Origin: CAYZUE01 sp964481825
GTDB lineage: Archaea > Hydrothermarchaeota > Hydrothermarchaeia > Hydrothermarchaeales > JALUUU01
Direction of reading: 5' to 3'
Length of the DNA: 19,315 bases
NCBI GenBank assembly: GCA_964481825.1
Contig: CAYZUE010000019.1
Coordinates: forward strand, 1 to 19,315
Shown: positions 1 through 6,991 of the stretch, piece by piece
Position numbering within the stretch: position 1 is the stretch's first letter
Layout: every line of letters begins with the position of its first letter
Notes under the pieces: generated by a model
Seen by the model: the letters and a program-made list of their open reading frames with translations, nothing else
The model's database searches: none
What the model was told of the DNA's origin: nothing
Translations under genes and position numbers: made by a program

Positions 1-7
1 TCATAAC

Positions 8-343
8 TTAGGGCCCAAATTTCCATCCTAATTGATCGTAATAATATTTTAAAAATGTGGACATGTGAGTAGAAAGTGCACGCTCTTGATATTTATTCTT
101 AATTACAGGTCTGCCAATTTTTACAATGGATAAATCTTTAATTTTGAATTCAGTATCGCATTTGGGACATCTTACTAATGGACAATTTCTAGCTGAATCT
201 CTACAGCCTAAACATGATGTAGCTCTTGCATACACTACCGAAAAAACAAATTCGCACACGGGACATTTCAACCGTCGAATAGATCTAACAGTTTGATTTG
301 AAAACCCTCGTTGCTTCATGGCCATTTCAAAACCGTCATCCAT
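8..343 (-). CDS. Cys-rich zinc-ribbon protein, unknown function
   Basis: This 111-aa protein is not recognised as a named family. It has seven cysteines in the first 62 residues: C27 and C30 (CPVC), C44 and C47 (CLGC), C54, then C59 and C62 (CPKC). That pattern suggests one or two zinc-ribbon or rubredoxin-like knuckles. There is no signal peptide or membrane segment; the C-terminal third is basic and aromatic. The ATG at 341-343 is preceded by GGTGA about 7 nt upstream, a good archaeal ribosome binding site. It is the last complete gene of the minus-strand corrinoid/GTPase string, about 100 nt after the 147-aa unknown. An ATG at 2-4, three nt beyond its stop, may start a further gene outside the window. 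A metal-binding, redox or nucleic-acid-binding role is possible; the context favours a part in corrinoid protein function. Confidence 0.75.
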   Translation of the reverse strand: MDDGFEMAMKQRGFSNQTVRSIRRLKCPVCEFVFSVVYARATSCLGCRDSARNCPLVRCPKCDTEFKIKDLSIVKIGRPVIKNKYQERALSTHMSTFLKYYYDQLGWKFGP

Positions 344-443
344 TTTAATTCACCAACATTATTTTTGATATTAAAAGATGTTTTACTTCTATTAATATAT
401 TATCCAATTTATATCTATTCTTCGATTTTTACAATTCTTTTTT

Positions 444-887
444 TTAGTTTTCATATTTAAAACCTAGATTTGTTTCTTTGCATACTTCCTCAATTGCAAT
501 TTTACTTTCTTCAGCAACAGCAGAATCCCAGATACCGTGAACAATTACATTGAGTGTTAATTTGGTTATATTGATATCCTTTATTTCATCGAAATCTCCA
601 GTAATATTCGCCTCTTCATTAAATTGGACTAAACTAGCCCCAATATGCCCTGCTGACGTTTCCAAGTGTATTTTTATATGTCCTATTAAATCCGCTCCTT
701 GAGCAAAACATTTCTCAGAAATTCGTAAAAGTAATTGGTTTATGAAATATAAAATTTCCTTTTTGCTTCTTTGATTATTAGATTGAAATACAAGTTTAAT
801 CCCAAATTTCCCTAGTCCATCAATCTCCCTATGGGCCTCTTTATCTTTAATATTAGTCAACTGTTTAATTCTCATTTCAATGTCCAT
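444..887 (-). CDS. Conserved-looking hypothetical protein, 147 aa
   Basis: I do not recognise this family. The protein is soluble, has no membrane segment, and mixes helical and strand-like stretches. Histidines cluster in its middle (HIKIHLETSAGH, about residues 70-81) and a lone Cys is at about residue 60, so metal binding is conceivable but unproven. The ATG at 885-887 lies inside the 3' end of the first G3E GTPase gene (11-nt overlap), which implies translational coupling. An internal ATG at 873-875, two nt past the GTPase stop, is an alternative start four codons later; neither has a strong ribosome binding site. Its coupling to a metal-type GTPase makes it a candidate partner or substrate of that GTPase. 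Confidence 0.8.
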   Translation of the reverse strand: MDIEMRIKQLTNIKDKEAHREIDGLGKFGIKLVFQSNNQRSKKEILYFINQLLLRISEKCFAQGADLIGHIKIHLETSAGHIGASLVQFNEEANITGDFDEIKDINITKLTLNVIVHGIWDSAVAEESKIAIEEVCKETNLGFKYEN

Positions 888-1485
888 TTAAAATTTCTTC
901 AACAATTTCCGATAAGCCATCTCCGGTTTTAGCGGATATCCTAATAATTCTAGACTGAGGATTTAAATTTTTCACAAATTTTTCCGTACTAGTTATAAGG
1001 TCTTCATTAGAAATATCTATTTTATTTATTCCAATGATATCAGCTTCTTTAATCTGTTTCTCTACTAACCTCTTCACCGCTTTTAATAATAGTTCAATTC
1101 TAGAAGAATCTACAATTGTAAGAATAGGGGCATGTTGAACCTTAATAAGTTCATTAGATTTAATAGAGTCTGCTACATCTTTTACAATATTAGGTGCTGC
1201 AACTCCTGTAGGTTCTACTATAACAATATCAGGATTAAAAGAGTCATGAATAATAGAAAGGGTTTCAGCAAAACTCCCTGAAACTTGACAACATATACAT
1301 CCACTTGCGATTTCTTTGGCGTCAAGCCCATAGTCTTCAATTATCTTACCGTCTACTGCAACTTCACCAATATCATTGACTATAATAGCTATACGCTCTC
1401 CTCTATTAGTCAACTCTTTTGCAATTTTAATGAGTGCAGTGGTTTTACCACTGCCAAGAAATCCGGCAATTTGAAAAATTTTCAT
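877..1485 (-). CDS. G3E-family GTPase (CobW/HypB-like), metal motif intact
   Basis: A 202-aa SIMIBI-class GTPase. Visible motifs are the P-loop GFLGSGKTT (8-16), the family's G3 motif EPTG, the base-recognition motif NKID, and SAKTGDGL near the C-terminus. GCICC at residues 62-66 is the CxCC metal site typical of CobW/COG0523 proteins, which bind Zn or Co in the chaperones studied. It lacks the usual CobW C-terminal domain, so only the G domain is present, a size nearer to HypB or UreG. The ATG at 1483-1485 has GTGAG just upstream. It lies 12 nt after a second GTPase gene and overlaps the 147-aa unknown. G3E proteins act as metallochaperones or, like MeaB, as guardians of B12 enzymes. With a corrinoid protein in the same string, cobalt or corrinoid handling is the likely job, by inference. 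Confidence 0.9.
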   Translation of the reverse strand: MKIFQIAGFLGSGKTTALIKIAKELTNRGERIAIIVNDIGEVAVDGKIIEDYGLDAKEIASGCICCQVSGSFAETLSIIHDSFNPDIVIVEPTGVAAPNIVKDVADSIKSNELIKVQHAPILTIVDSSRIELLLKAVKRLVEKQIKEADIIGINKIDISNEDLITSTEKFVKNLNPQSRIIRISAKTGDGLSEIVEEILNGH

Positions 1486-1497
1486 ATTAACTCACAT

Positions 1498-2112
1498 TTA
1501 ATATCTTATCTCGTCCTTCTCGACCATCTTACATATAGCATTTATGCCTTGTCCTGTATTGGTAGAAACGTGGAATATTTTTGAACTTGGATTAAAATTA
1601 TTTACAATCGTTTCAGCCTCTCCTATCATTTCTTTTGAAACTATATCAATTTTGTTTAATGCGACGTAATCTGACTCTAGAATCCCATTTTTTAACAATT
1701 TTCTCATAGATTTTAACATAAGTTCAATTCTTGAACAATCTACTACATTAATAATTGGAGCATAAGTGAAGTATAAATCTAATGCTTCGGATACTACTTT
1801 TACTTGATTCTTTAATATCCAGGATCGTCCTATCCCAGTTAGTTCTATAAATAAAAAATTAAGATTCTCGTTGCGACAAATTTCAATTAGAAGATCTCGA
1901 AATGCAGTATGAACAGGGGGTAACGCAAGAGTAGATAAACTTTCTTGAGGGATGTATCTTGCATAAAGATTCTGATTGATTTGTTCCTCTCCTTGATTAT
2001 TTAAAATAACCCCAATACGCTGATTCTTGTCTTTATTTATTATCCCAGATACATAATTTATTAAACTTGTTTTCCCACTACCCAGTATTCCCGAAATTAA
2101 TACTATCTTCAA
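1498..2112 (-). CDS. G3E-family GTPase paralogue, metal motif lost
   Basis: A 204-aa paralogue of the GTPase downstream of it. P-loop GILGSGKTS (8-16), G3 motif ELTG (Pro replaced by Leu), NKID and STNTGQG are all present, so GTP binding should be intact. The stretch SRIELMLKSMRKL closely matches SRIELLLKAVKRL in the downstream copy. Where that copy has GCICC, this protein reads PQESLSTLALPP (55-66) with no cysteine, so it probably cannot hold metal at that site. The start is a TTG at 2110-2112, with AGGAG about 10 nt upstream overlapping the stop region of the third GTPase gene (5-nt gap). It may be a regulatory or heterodimer partner of the metal-binding paralogue; that is inference. Confidence 0.88.
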   Translation of the reverse strand: MKIVLISGILGSGKTSLINYVSGIINKDKNQRIGVILNNQGEEQINQNLYARYIPQESLSTLALPPVHTAFRDLLIEICRNENLNFLFIELTGIGRSWILKNQVKVVSEALDLYFTYAPIINVVDCSRIELMLKSMRKLLKNGILESDYVALNKIDIVSKEMIGEAETIVNNFNPSSKIFHVSTNTGQGINAICKMVEKDEIRY

Positions 2113-2117
2113 TTTTC

Positions 2118-2729
2118 CTAACTCCTTTTTCCAAATATGCTTTTATTAAGAATATTTTCAAGATTGTTTAATCCATCATTAGTTTTACAAGAACTGTTTA
2201 AGATATTAGCATTATTTTTACAATTAATTATTATTTCCTTAGAAGATTTCAATTCTTTAGCTGAGGCTTTATCGATTTTATTTAAAATAATATAATCTGC
2301 ACATCTGATACCCTCTTCAATTAGAATTTTAAAATTTTCACTATAAAATTCAAAATTAATAGGGTCTACAATATTAAGAAATGGTGAAAAGGTAAATTTT
2401 TCCCCAACCTCTTTTTCAGCGTATTCAAAAGCTGAATCAAACATATTTGGTAAGGTCATACCTGAGGGTTCGATTATAACTATATCTACTCCCTGAGTAG
2501 TATAAAGATCAACTAACATTTTCCCCAAATGAATTGGAGTTTGACAAGGTAAGCAACCTTTAGGAAGTTCTTTTAATGGAAAATTGTCATATTTTAATTT
2601 CACTTCCCCTTCGTCGGAAAGTATAAACCCTGGTTTTTTATGGTAGGTGCTAATAATTTTTTCTGTAATTAAATTAATTAAACTAGTTTTTCCAGCACCT
2701 GCCATCCCATAAAAAAGTAATAATTTCAT
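2118..2729 (-). CDS. G3E-family GTPase paralogue with CxxC metal motif
   Basis: The third small G3E GTPase in a row, 203 aa from the ATG at 2727-2729. I prefer this ATG to an in-frame GTG nine nt upstream because it gives the same MK-hydrophobic N-terminus as both paralogues and has GGTGG just ahead of it. Motifs: P-loop GMAGAGKTS (8-16), G3 EPSG, LNKID, and a degenerate SCKTNDG. The metal site is GCLPC (58-62), so CxxC instead of CxCC. It is the most divergent of the three. It is the first GTPase in the transcript, following a 79-nt gap that contains a small hairpin. It may bind a different metal or bind more weakly; corrinoid or cobalt handling is inferred from context. Confidence 0.88.
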   Translation of the reverse strand: MKLLLFYGMAGAGKTSLINLITEKIISTYHKKPGFILSDEGEVKLKYDNFPLKELPKGCLPCQTPIHLGKMLVDLYTTQGVDIVIIEPSGMTLPNMFDSAFEYAEKEVGEKFTFSPFLNIVDPINFEFYSENFKILIEEGIRCADYIILNKIDKASAKELKSSKEIIINCKNNANILNSSCKTNDGLNNLENILNKSIFGKRS

Positions 2730-2765
2730 GGGTTCCACCAGAGACTAATACTTAACTTCAAACAT

Positions 2766-2781
2766 GTAAGAATTATCTTAC
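2766..2781. repeat. Small inverted repeat between the 90-aa gene and the GTPase genes
   Basis: GTAAGA, a 4-nt loop ATTA, then TCTTAC form a perfect 6-bp stem in the gap before the third GTPase gene. It could be a weak RNA hairpin that adjusts downstream expression, or a palindromic operator. At this AT content a 6-bp stem can also arise by chance. Confidence 0.3.
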
Positions 2782-2808
2782 TGTTTCTAGACGTGGATAT
2801 AACTGAGC

Positions 2809-3081
2809 TTATACTAGATCAGCCGGTTTATGCTGAACATCTTCGCCTTGATCCCTTCGTTGATATCTGTAATCATAACCATCGGGGTAAGCTTCGAAAG
2901 CAAGTTTGCCTCCTTTGTTGCACTGATCAATTATTGAGTTAAAATCATGTGCTTCAATAGCTTCAAATTTACAGTATGTCTTGCCCCCAGAAGGGTTACA
3001 GATATTCATTGACGAATCAAAAACTTCGTATTTCCAGTCTTCCATCTTATCTAATTCTTTGACTAAATCTTCCCATTTCAT
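2809..3081 (-). CDS. Small acidic hypothetical protein, 90 aa
   Basis: I do not recognise this protein. It is soluble and rich in charged and aromatic residues. It has three cysteines, in NICNPSG, TYCKF and QCNKGG, and a Tyr/Asp/Arg-rich C-terminal part (DGYDYRYQRRD). The ATG at 3079-3081 overlaps the TGA of the zinc-ribbon/HTH gene by four nt (ATGA) and has a strong GGGAGG about 9 nt upstream, so the two are translated from one mRNA with independent ribosome loading. It sits between that regulator-like gene and the GTPases. A role as a small adaptor or as the partner of the DNA-binding protein is possible but not shown. Confidence 0.75.
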   Translation of the reverse strand: MKWEDLVKELDKMEDWKYEVFDSSMNICNPSGGKTYCKFEAIEAHDFNSIIDQCNKGGKLAFEAYPDGYDYRYQRRDQGEDVQHKPADLV

Positions 3082-3485
3082 ATTTTCATTTCCTCCCTCT
3101 TTTTCTTTATATATCGGACCGCTCCAAACAACTCCATTTCAGAGGTATTCGCATAAGAGTTTATAGAATTTAGATTTTGCCCTTTTCCTTTACCGTATTT
3201 AATTGCCCAATTGCGTATAGTGATGTGTGATACATCAATATGGTAGAATGCCAATAGATGTTGCTTGATACTACGTAAAGTAAGTTTTTTATTAAATAAG
3301 TCAATAGCTACCATGATTATTTTTGGATCAAACCGCATTCTACTGAATCCATCATCAGGAGTGAACCATGCATTATCGTAAGCACAGTAATACCGTTGCT
3401 TAATGCTAAATTTGTTATAACGGCGCCCATTTTTGGAAACATAACTACTTTTATTACATTTTGGACAATTTTGAGGAGTTTCCAT
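3078..3485 (-). CDS. Transposase-derived zinc-ribbon/HTH protein without a DDE domain
   Basis: The protein is about 135 aa and matches the N-terminal part of archaeal IS-type transposases. It has a zinc ribbon (NCPKC, then YYCAYDNAWF), the RMRFDP linker typical of these proteins, and an HTH (about 57-95) resembling the usual LSLRKI...HL...VSHTTI pattern. No DDE catalytic domain follows: the frame ends after a short basic tail. The ribbon's fourth ligand, normally Cys, is Asp (CAYD), so zinc binding may be weakened. The ATG at 3483-3485 or the GTG just before it can serve as start. The gene lies 2-5 nt after the corrinoid gene and overlaps the 90-aa gene by 4 nt. Such tight packing argues for a domesticated DNA-binding regulator instead of a decaying insertion. 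I saw no terminal inverted repeats. Confidence 0.75.
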   Translation of the reverse strand: METPQNCPKCNKSSYVSKNGRRYNKFSIKQRYYCAYDNAWFTPDDGFSRMRFDPKIIMVAIDLFNKKLTLRSIKQHLLAFYHIDVSHITIRNWAIKYGKGKGQNLNSINSYANTSEMELFGAVRYIKKKREEMKI

Positions 3486-3490
3486 CACTT

Positions 3491-4138
3491 CTATCCATTC
3501 ATTGCATCTTTTACAGTAATAACCGCTGCTTCAGCATCTGTAGCATAAAGGTCTGCTCCAATTTCATTAGCAAAGGGCTTTGATGTAGGAGCTCCTCCAA
3601 CAATTACCTTCACAGAATCTTTTAAGCCTTCTTCTTTCAATCCTTCGACAACTCGTTTCATACTTTCTAAAGTTGGAGTCATTAAAGTGCTCAGAGCAAC
3701 CATTGATGCATTAGTCTCTTTAGTTTTAGCAATAACATCTTCAACAGGTGCATCTCTTCCCATATCGATGGTATTATATCCAGCTGCGGTGAGCATTGTT
3801 TTAACTATATTTTTTCCAATATCATGGACGTCGCCTTCAACCGTACAAATAACTATATTTTTGCTGTCAGATGTTTTATCCACTGCTATATGTGGTGTTA
3901 AAAGGTCGAGACCACCGTACATAGCATCTGCTGCTAATATAACCTGTGGTAAAAAATATATTTTTTTAATCCATTTTTGAGTAACTTCATCCATGCCTTT
4001 AATTAAACCATTGTTAATGGCATCTAGAGGTCCCATTCCACAATCTATAGCTTTCGTAGCGTTTTCGATAGCTAGCGCTTTATTGCCAGTGTCGACAGCT
4101 TTTGCTAAGTTAGCTAAGATGTCTTCCGATTCTCCCAT
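3491..4138 (-). CDS. Methyltransferase cognate corrinoid protein (MtbC/MtaC-like)
   Basis: A 215-aa protein with the two-domain layout of methyl-carrying corrinoid proteins. The N-terminal helical cap domain (about 1-85) includes the typical LPQVILAADAMYGGLDLL stretch. The B12-binding Rossmann domain (about 90-215) has DVHDIG at 103-108, with His105 the expected lower axial cobalt ligand, then STL at 150-152 and VGGAP at 180-184. The family carries a methyl group on Co between a substrate methyltransferase and an acceptor (coenzyme M or tetrahydropterin). AGGAGATGA lies just upstream of the ATG at 4136-4138. No MtaB, MtmB, MtbB, MttB or MtbA homologue occurs in the window, so the substrate cannot be named. 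It heads the gene string that contains the three G3E GTPases. Confidence 0.93.
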   Translation of the reverse strand: MGESEDILANLAKAVDTGNKALAIENATKAIDCGMGPLDAINNGLIKGMDEVTQKWIKKIYFLPQVILAADAMYGGLDLLTPHIAVDKTSDSKNIVICTVEGDVHDIGKNIVKTMLTAAGYNTIDMGRDAPVEDVIAKTKETNASMVALSTLMTPTLESMKRVVEGLKEEGLKDSVKVIVGGAPTSKPFANEIGADLYATDAEAAVITVKDAMNG

Positions 4139-4274
4139 TCAATCATCTCCTGTATTCATTGATTTGTTTAAAATATTTAATTATTACTATAAAAAGTTTC
4201 CCTGATTCTATCGGGATAGGATAATTATTTTACTATGGAACTCATATGATTTTAAAAAGAGATTGGATTTTATA

Positions 4275-4290
4275 ATCAAAAATTTATACT
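4275..4290 (+). promoter_or_regulatory. BRE/TATA promoter of the DNA ligase gene
   Basis: A purine-rich BRE-like stretch (atcaaaaa) runs into tttatact, centred about 29 nt before the ligase ATG at 4315. That spacing puts transcription initiation at or within a few nt of the start codon, and there is no Shine-Dalgarno sequence, so a leaderless mRNA is likely. The 176-nt divergent gap also holds an imperfect inverted repeat near 4200-4217 (CCCTGAT and ATCGGG) on the corrinoid-gene side. Confidence 0.5.
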
Positions 4291-4314
4291 TGATTTTAAA
4301 ACGATATAATTATA

Positions 4315-5988
4315 ATGAATTATTCTGAACTAGTGGAAGTATACGGTAATTTAGAATCAACTCCTAGTAGACTTGAAAAAACACGAATTATTGCAGAATT
4401 ATTAACTAGAACTCCTAGGACGGATATAGGCATTGTCCCTATGTTTATAATGGGTAGAATATTTCCAGATGGGTCCCCTCAAGAACTAGGAGTCGGCACT
4501 GGAATATTGTACGAAACCATTTTATTTGCCACAGGTATGGATGAAGGTAAATTCAATAAATTAATAAAAGAAGAAGGTGATGTGGGTGAAGCAACCAAGA
4601 AAAGTTTTCGTTTAAAAAAACAGACAGTTTTGTCAACAGAAATTCTCACAATTCATAAAGTATCTGAGAATTTTAATAAAATTGCTAGAATTAGCGGTAA
4701 AAGAGCGCAAGGTCGAAAAATTAAGTTATTATCTGAATTATTAAGTAACGCTACTCCTCTTGAAGCAAAATATCTTATAAGAACTATTTTAGGAGAGCTT
4801 AGAGCAGGAGTTGCTGAGGGCATTGTTAAAGATGCAATAGCTAAATCATTTGATATTAAACCATCTGTTGTTGAGAGAGCGTATATGATAACAAATGACT
4901 TGGGAAAAGTAGCAAGTATTGCGATGGAAGAAGGAGAAAAAGGATTAAAACAATTAAATGTTGTTGTTGGTGTTCCTTTGAAGGCTATGCTAGCGCAGAT
5001 TTGTCCATCAATTGAGGATGGATTAAAAGGCATAAATAAAGCTATATTAGAGATTAAATATGATGGAGCTAGAATTCAAATTCATAAAAAAGGAGATAAA
5101 ATAAAAATTTACTCTCGAAGACTAGAAGACGTTACTCATGCCCTACCAGATATTGTAAAACTTACAAGAAAGGCAGTAACTTCTAGAGAAGCAATAATAG
5201 AAGGTGAGGCTGTGGCAGTTGATTCAATAACGCATAAACCTAAGGCATTCCAGGATATATTGAGGCGCTTCCGTAGAAAGTACTCTGTTAAAAAAATGAC
5301 GAAAGAGATTCCATTTGAAACTTATGTTTTTGACATATTATTTGTTGATGGGAAAACTTTGATAGATTTTCCTTTTGAAGAGCGACGGAGATTACTTGAA
5401 ACCATTATAAATCCTATTAGCAAAAAGTTCGAGATTGCAAATCAATTAATCACCAAAGATCCATTCAAAGCTCAATCTTTTTATCAAAATGCCTTAGAAG
5501 CTGGACATGAGGGAATAATGATAAAAAATAAAGATGCGTCTTACATTCCTGGAAAGAGAGTTGGTACGATGTATAAGCTAAAGCCAATTATGGAAACACT
5601 TGACTTAGTTGTAACCGGTGCAAAGTGGGGAACTGGTAAAAGAACTGGATGGATGAGTTCCTATATGTTATCTACAAAAGATTTAAAAACTGGACAATTT
5701 TTATCTATCGGAAGAGTGGGCACCGGTGTAACGGATCAGCAACTAGAAGAGTTTACTTTAAAATTAAAACCATTAATCGTCGAAGATGAAGGTATAATTG
5801 TTAAAATTAAGCCAGAATTTGTAGTAGAAGTTGCCTTCCAGGAAATACAAAAATCAACTAAGTATAATAGTGGATACGCTCTCAGATTTCCACGTGTAGT
5901 ACGAGCTAGATATGATAAATCCCAGTTAGATGCGGATGATATGGCTAAAGTAAATTCATTATATAAACTACAAAAAATGGATTCATAG
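4315..5988 (+). CDS. lig: ATP-dependent DNA ligase (archaeal LigI type)
   Basis: A 557-aa archaeal DNA ligase that seals nicks during replication and repair through an enzyme-AMP intermediate. Domain order: N-terminal helical DNA-binding domain (about 1-215), adenylation domain (about 220-415), C-terminal OB-fold (about 420-557). Motif I is KYDGARIQ at 248-255, with Lys248 the AMP acceptor. Later motifs are YSRRLEDVTH, FDILFVDG, EGIMIKN (motif IV) and YKLKP (motif V), followed by WGTGKRTGWM in the OB domain. The length is normal for archaeal enzymes (about 550-600 aa). The ATG at 4315 appears leaderless. The AK6-like kinase follows after 22 nt and is probably co-transcribed. Confidence 0.97.
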   Translation: MNYSELVEVYGNLESTPSRLEKTRIIAELLTRTPRTDIGIVPMFIMGRIFPDGSPQELGVGTGILYETILFATGMDEGKFNKLIKEEGDVGEATKKSFRLKKQTVLSTEILTIHKVSENFNKIARISGKRAQGRKIKLLSELLSNATPLEAKYLIRTILGELRAGVAEGIVKDAIAKSFDIKPSVVERAYMITNDLGKVASIAMEEGEKGLKQLNVVVGVPLKAMLAQICPSIEDGLKGINKAILEIKYDGARIQIHKKGDKIKIYSRRLEDVTHALPDIVKLTRKAVTSREAIIEGEAVAVDSITHKPKAFQDILRRFRRKYSVKKMTKEIPFETYVFDILFVDGKTLIDFPFEERRRLLETIINPISKKFEIANQLITKDPFKAQSFYQNALEAGHEGIMIKNKDASYIPGKRVGTMYKLKPIMETLDLVVTGAKWGTGKRTGWMSSYMLSTKDLKTGQFLSIGRVGTGVTDQQLEEFTLKLKPLIVEDEGIIVKIKPEFVVEVAFQEIQKSTKYNSGYALRFPRVVRARYDKSQLDADDMAKVNSLYKLQKMDS

Positions 5989-6010
5989 ACCAAGTTTCTG
6001 GATTTAAAAA

Positions 6011-6547
6011 ATGATAATTGCATTAACTGGAACACCAGGCACGGGAAAGACAACTATTTCAAAAACACTCTCAAAAAAATTAAATTTTAAATATATCTCA
6101 CTGACCGATATTATCACACCAGAGATAATAGAATACCATGACACGGTAAGAAAGTGCAATGAGATCGATATAGATAAGCTCAGGATCTTAGTCAAAGAAA
6201 AACTACATGATAATACAATAATTGAAGGCCATTTTTCACATTTGCTTAAACTTAGCAATATAATTGTAATATTAAGAACCAATCCTAATATACTAAAAAA
6301 ACGTCTAAAAAAGAGGGGCTACGATGACGATAAGATAAAAGAGAATTTAGAGGTTGAAGCATTAGATGTTTGTCTTATTGAGAGTTTGGAATATCACTCC
6401 AAAGTTTATGAAATAGATACCTCGATAAAATCTACTAATGACGTTGGGAGGGATATTGAATTAATCTTAAAAGGTAGAGGAGAAGAGTTTAAACCAGGAA
6501 AAATTAGTTGGAGTGAAGATTTTTTTAACAAATATCCTCCAATATAA
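6011..6547 (+). CDS. AK6/Fap7-type adenylate kinase/ATPase
   Basis: A 178-aa P-loop nucleotide kinase. The Walker A motif GTPGTGKTT (7-15) follows immediately after MIIALT. The NMP-binding part contains the TIIEGHFSHLL stretch typical of this family (Walker-B-like, D/EGH), and a LID-like region has RLKKRGYDDDKIKENLEVEALD. The AK6 (eukaryotic Fap7/hCINAP) family has adenylate kinase and ATPase activity and, in eukaryotes and archaea, assists late small-subunit ribosome assembly with uS11. The C-terminal tail (KPGKISWSEDFFNKYPPI) fits archaeal members. It lies 22 nt after ligase on the same strand with no clear ribosome binding site, so it probably shares the ligase transcript. Confidence 0.88.
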   Translation: MIIALTGTPGTGKTTISKTLSKKLNFKYISLTDIITPEIIEYHDTVRKCNEIDIDKLRILVKEKLHDNTIIEGHFSHLLKLSNIIVILRTNPNILKKRLKKRGYDDDKIKENLEVEALDVCLIESLEYHSKVYEIDTSIKSTNDVGRDIELILKGRGEEFKPGKISWSEDFFNKYPPI

Positions 6548-6627
6548 TCTCAAATACAAGTAGAAAATTAAGAGACGACATAAAATATATTTCAAGAATC
6601 TTAGAATAAAACTGTGATAACTTAAAT

Positions 6628-6771
6628 TCAAAGTAAATTACCAAGAAGGTAGAAAATGATTGCAAGTCCTACACCGAAGTATATTGCCCCTTCTAACCCA
6701 ATTTTTTTTAGGATTTTTGAAGATTCTAAAATATCTGAAATTTGTGTGAGAAATCCTCCTTTTTTTGTCAT
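6628..6771 (-). CDS. 47-aa single-span membrane microprotein
   Basis: A short reading frame in the 440-nt gap after the AK6 gene. It begins at the ATG at 6769-6771 and ends at the TGA at 6628-6630. It opens MTKKGGFLTQ, continues as an amphipathic helix to about residue 24, then has one hydrophobic helix (about 28-47, GAIYFGVGLAIIFYLLGNLL) at the very C-terminus. The layout suggests a tail-anchored or subunit-like membrane peptide. GGATGG lies about 6-11 nt upstream. No family is recognised. It is on the same strand as the IDQWEE protein, about 220 nt downstream of it. The sharp split between a charged N-terminus and a clean hydrophobic segment argues for a real gene, but a 47-codon frame is only moderate evidence. 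Confidence 0.5.
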   Translation of the reverse strand: MTKKGGFLTQISDILESSKILKKIGLEGAIYFGVGLAIIFYLLGNLL

Positions 6772-6991
6772 TTTTTAACCATCCATTTTTTTTTTGAATT
6801 AATCACCATTATATCAATTTACTACATTATAATTATATAAATTTGCACATTGTTTTATTTTCAAATTTAAGAGGAATATCCGTGGTAGTTAAGGTCTATT
6901 CCGATTAATATGGTTATTTAATTAACAATGATAAACTTCTCCAGTCTACCTCAATTTTGATCAATCAGGATAATAATTCTTAAATTTAATG

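Noticed and set aside
3078..3485. Active insertion sequence
   Set aside because: There is no DDE domain in any frame nearby, no terminal inverted repeats or target duplications were seen, and the gene is tightly packed in the operon.
4653..5033. Minus-strand open frame inside the DNA ligase gene
   Set aside because: It is fully antisense to the ligase domains, which have clear catalytic motifs, and encodes nothing recognisable.
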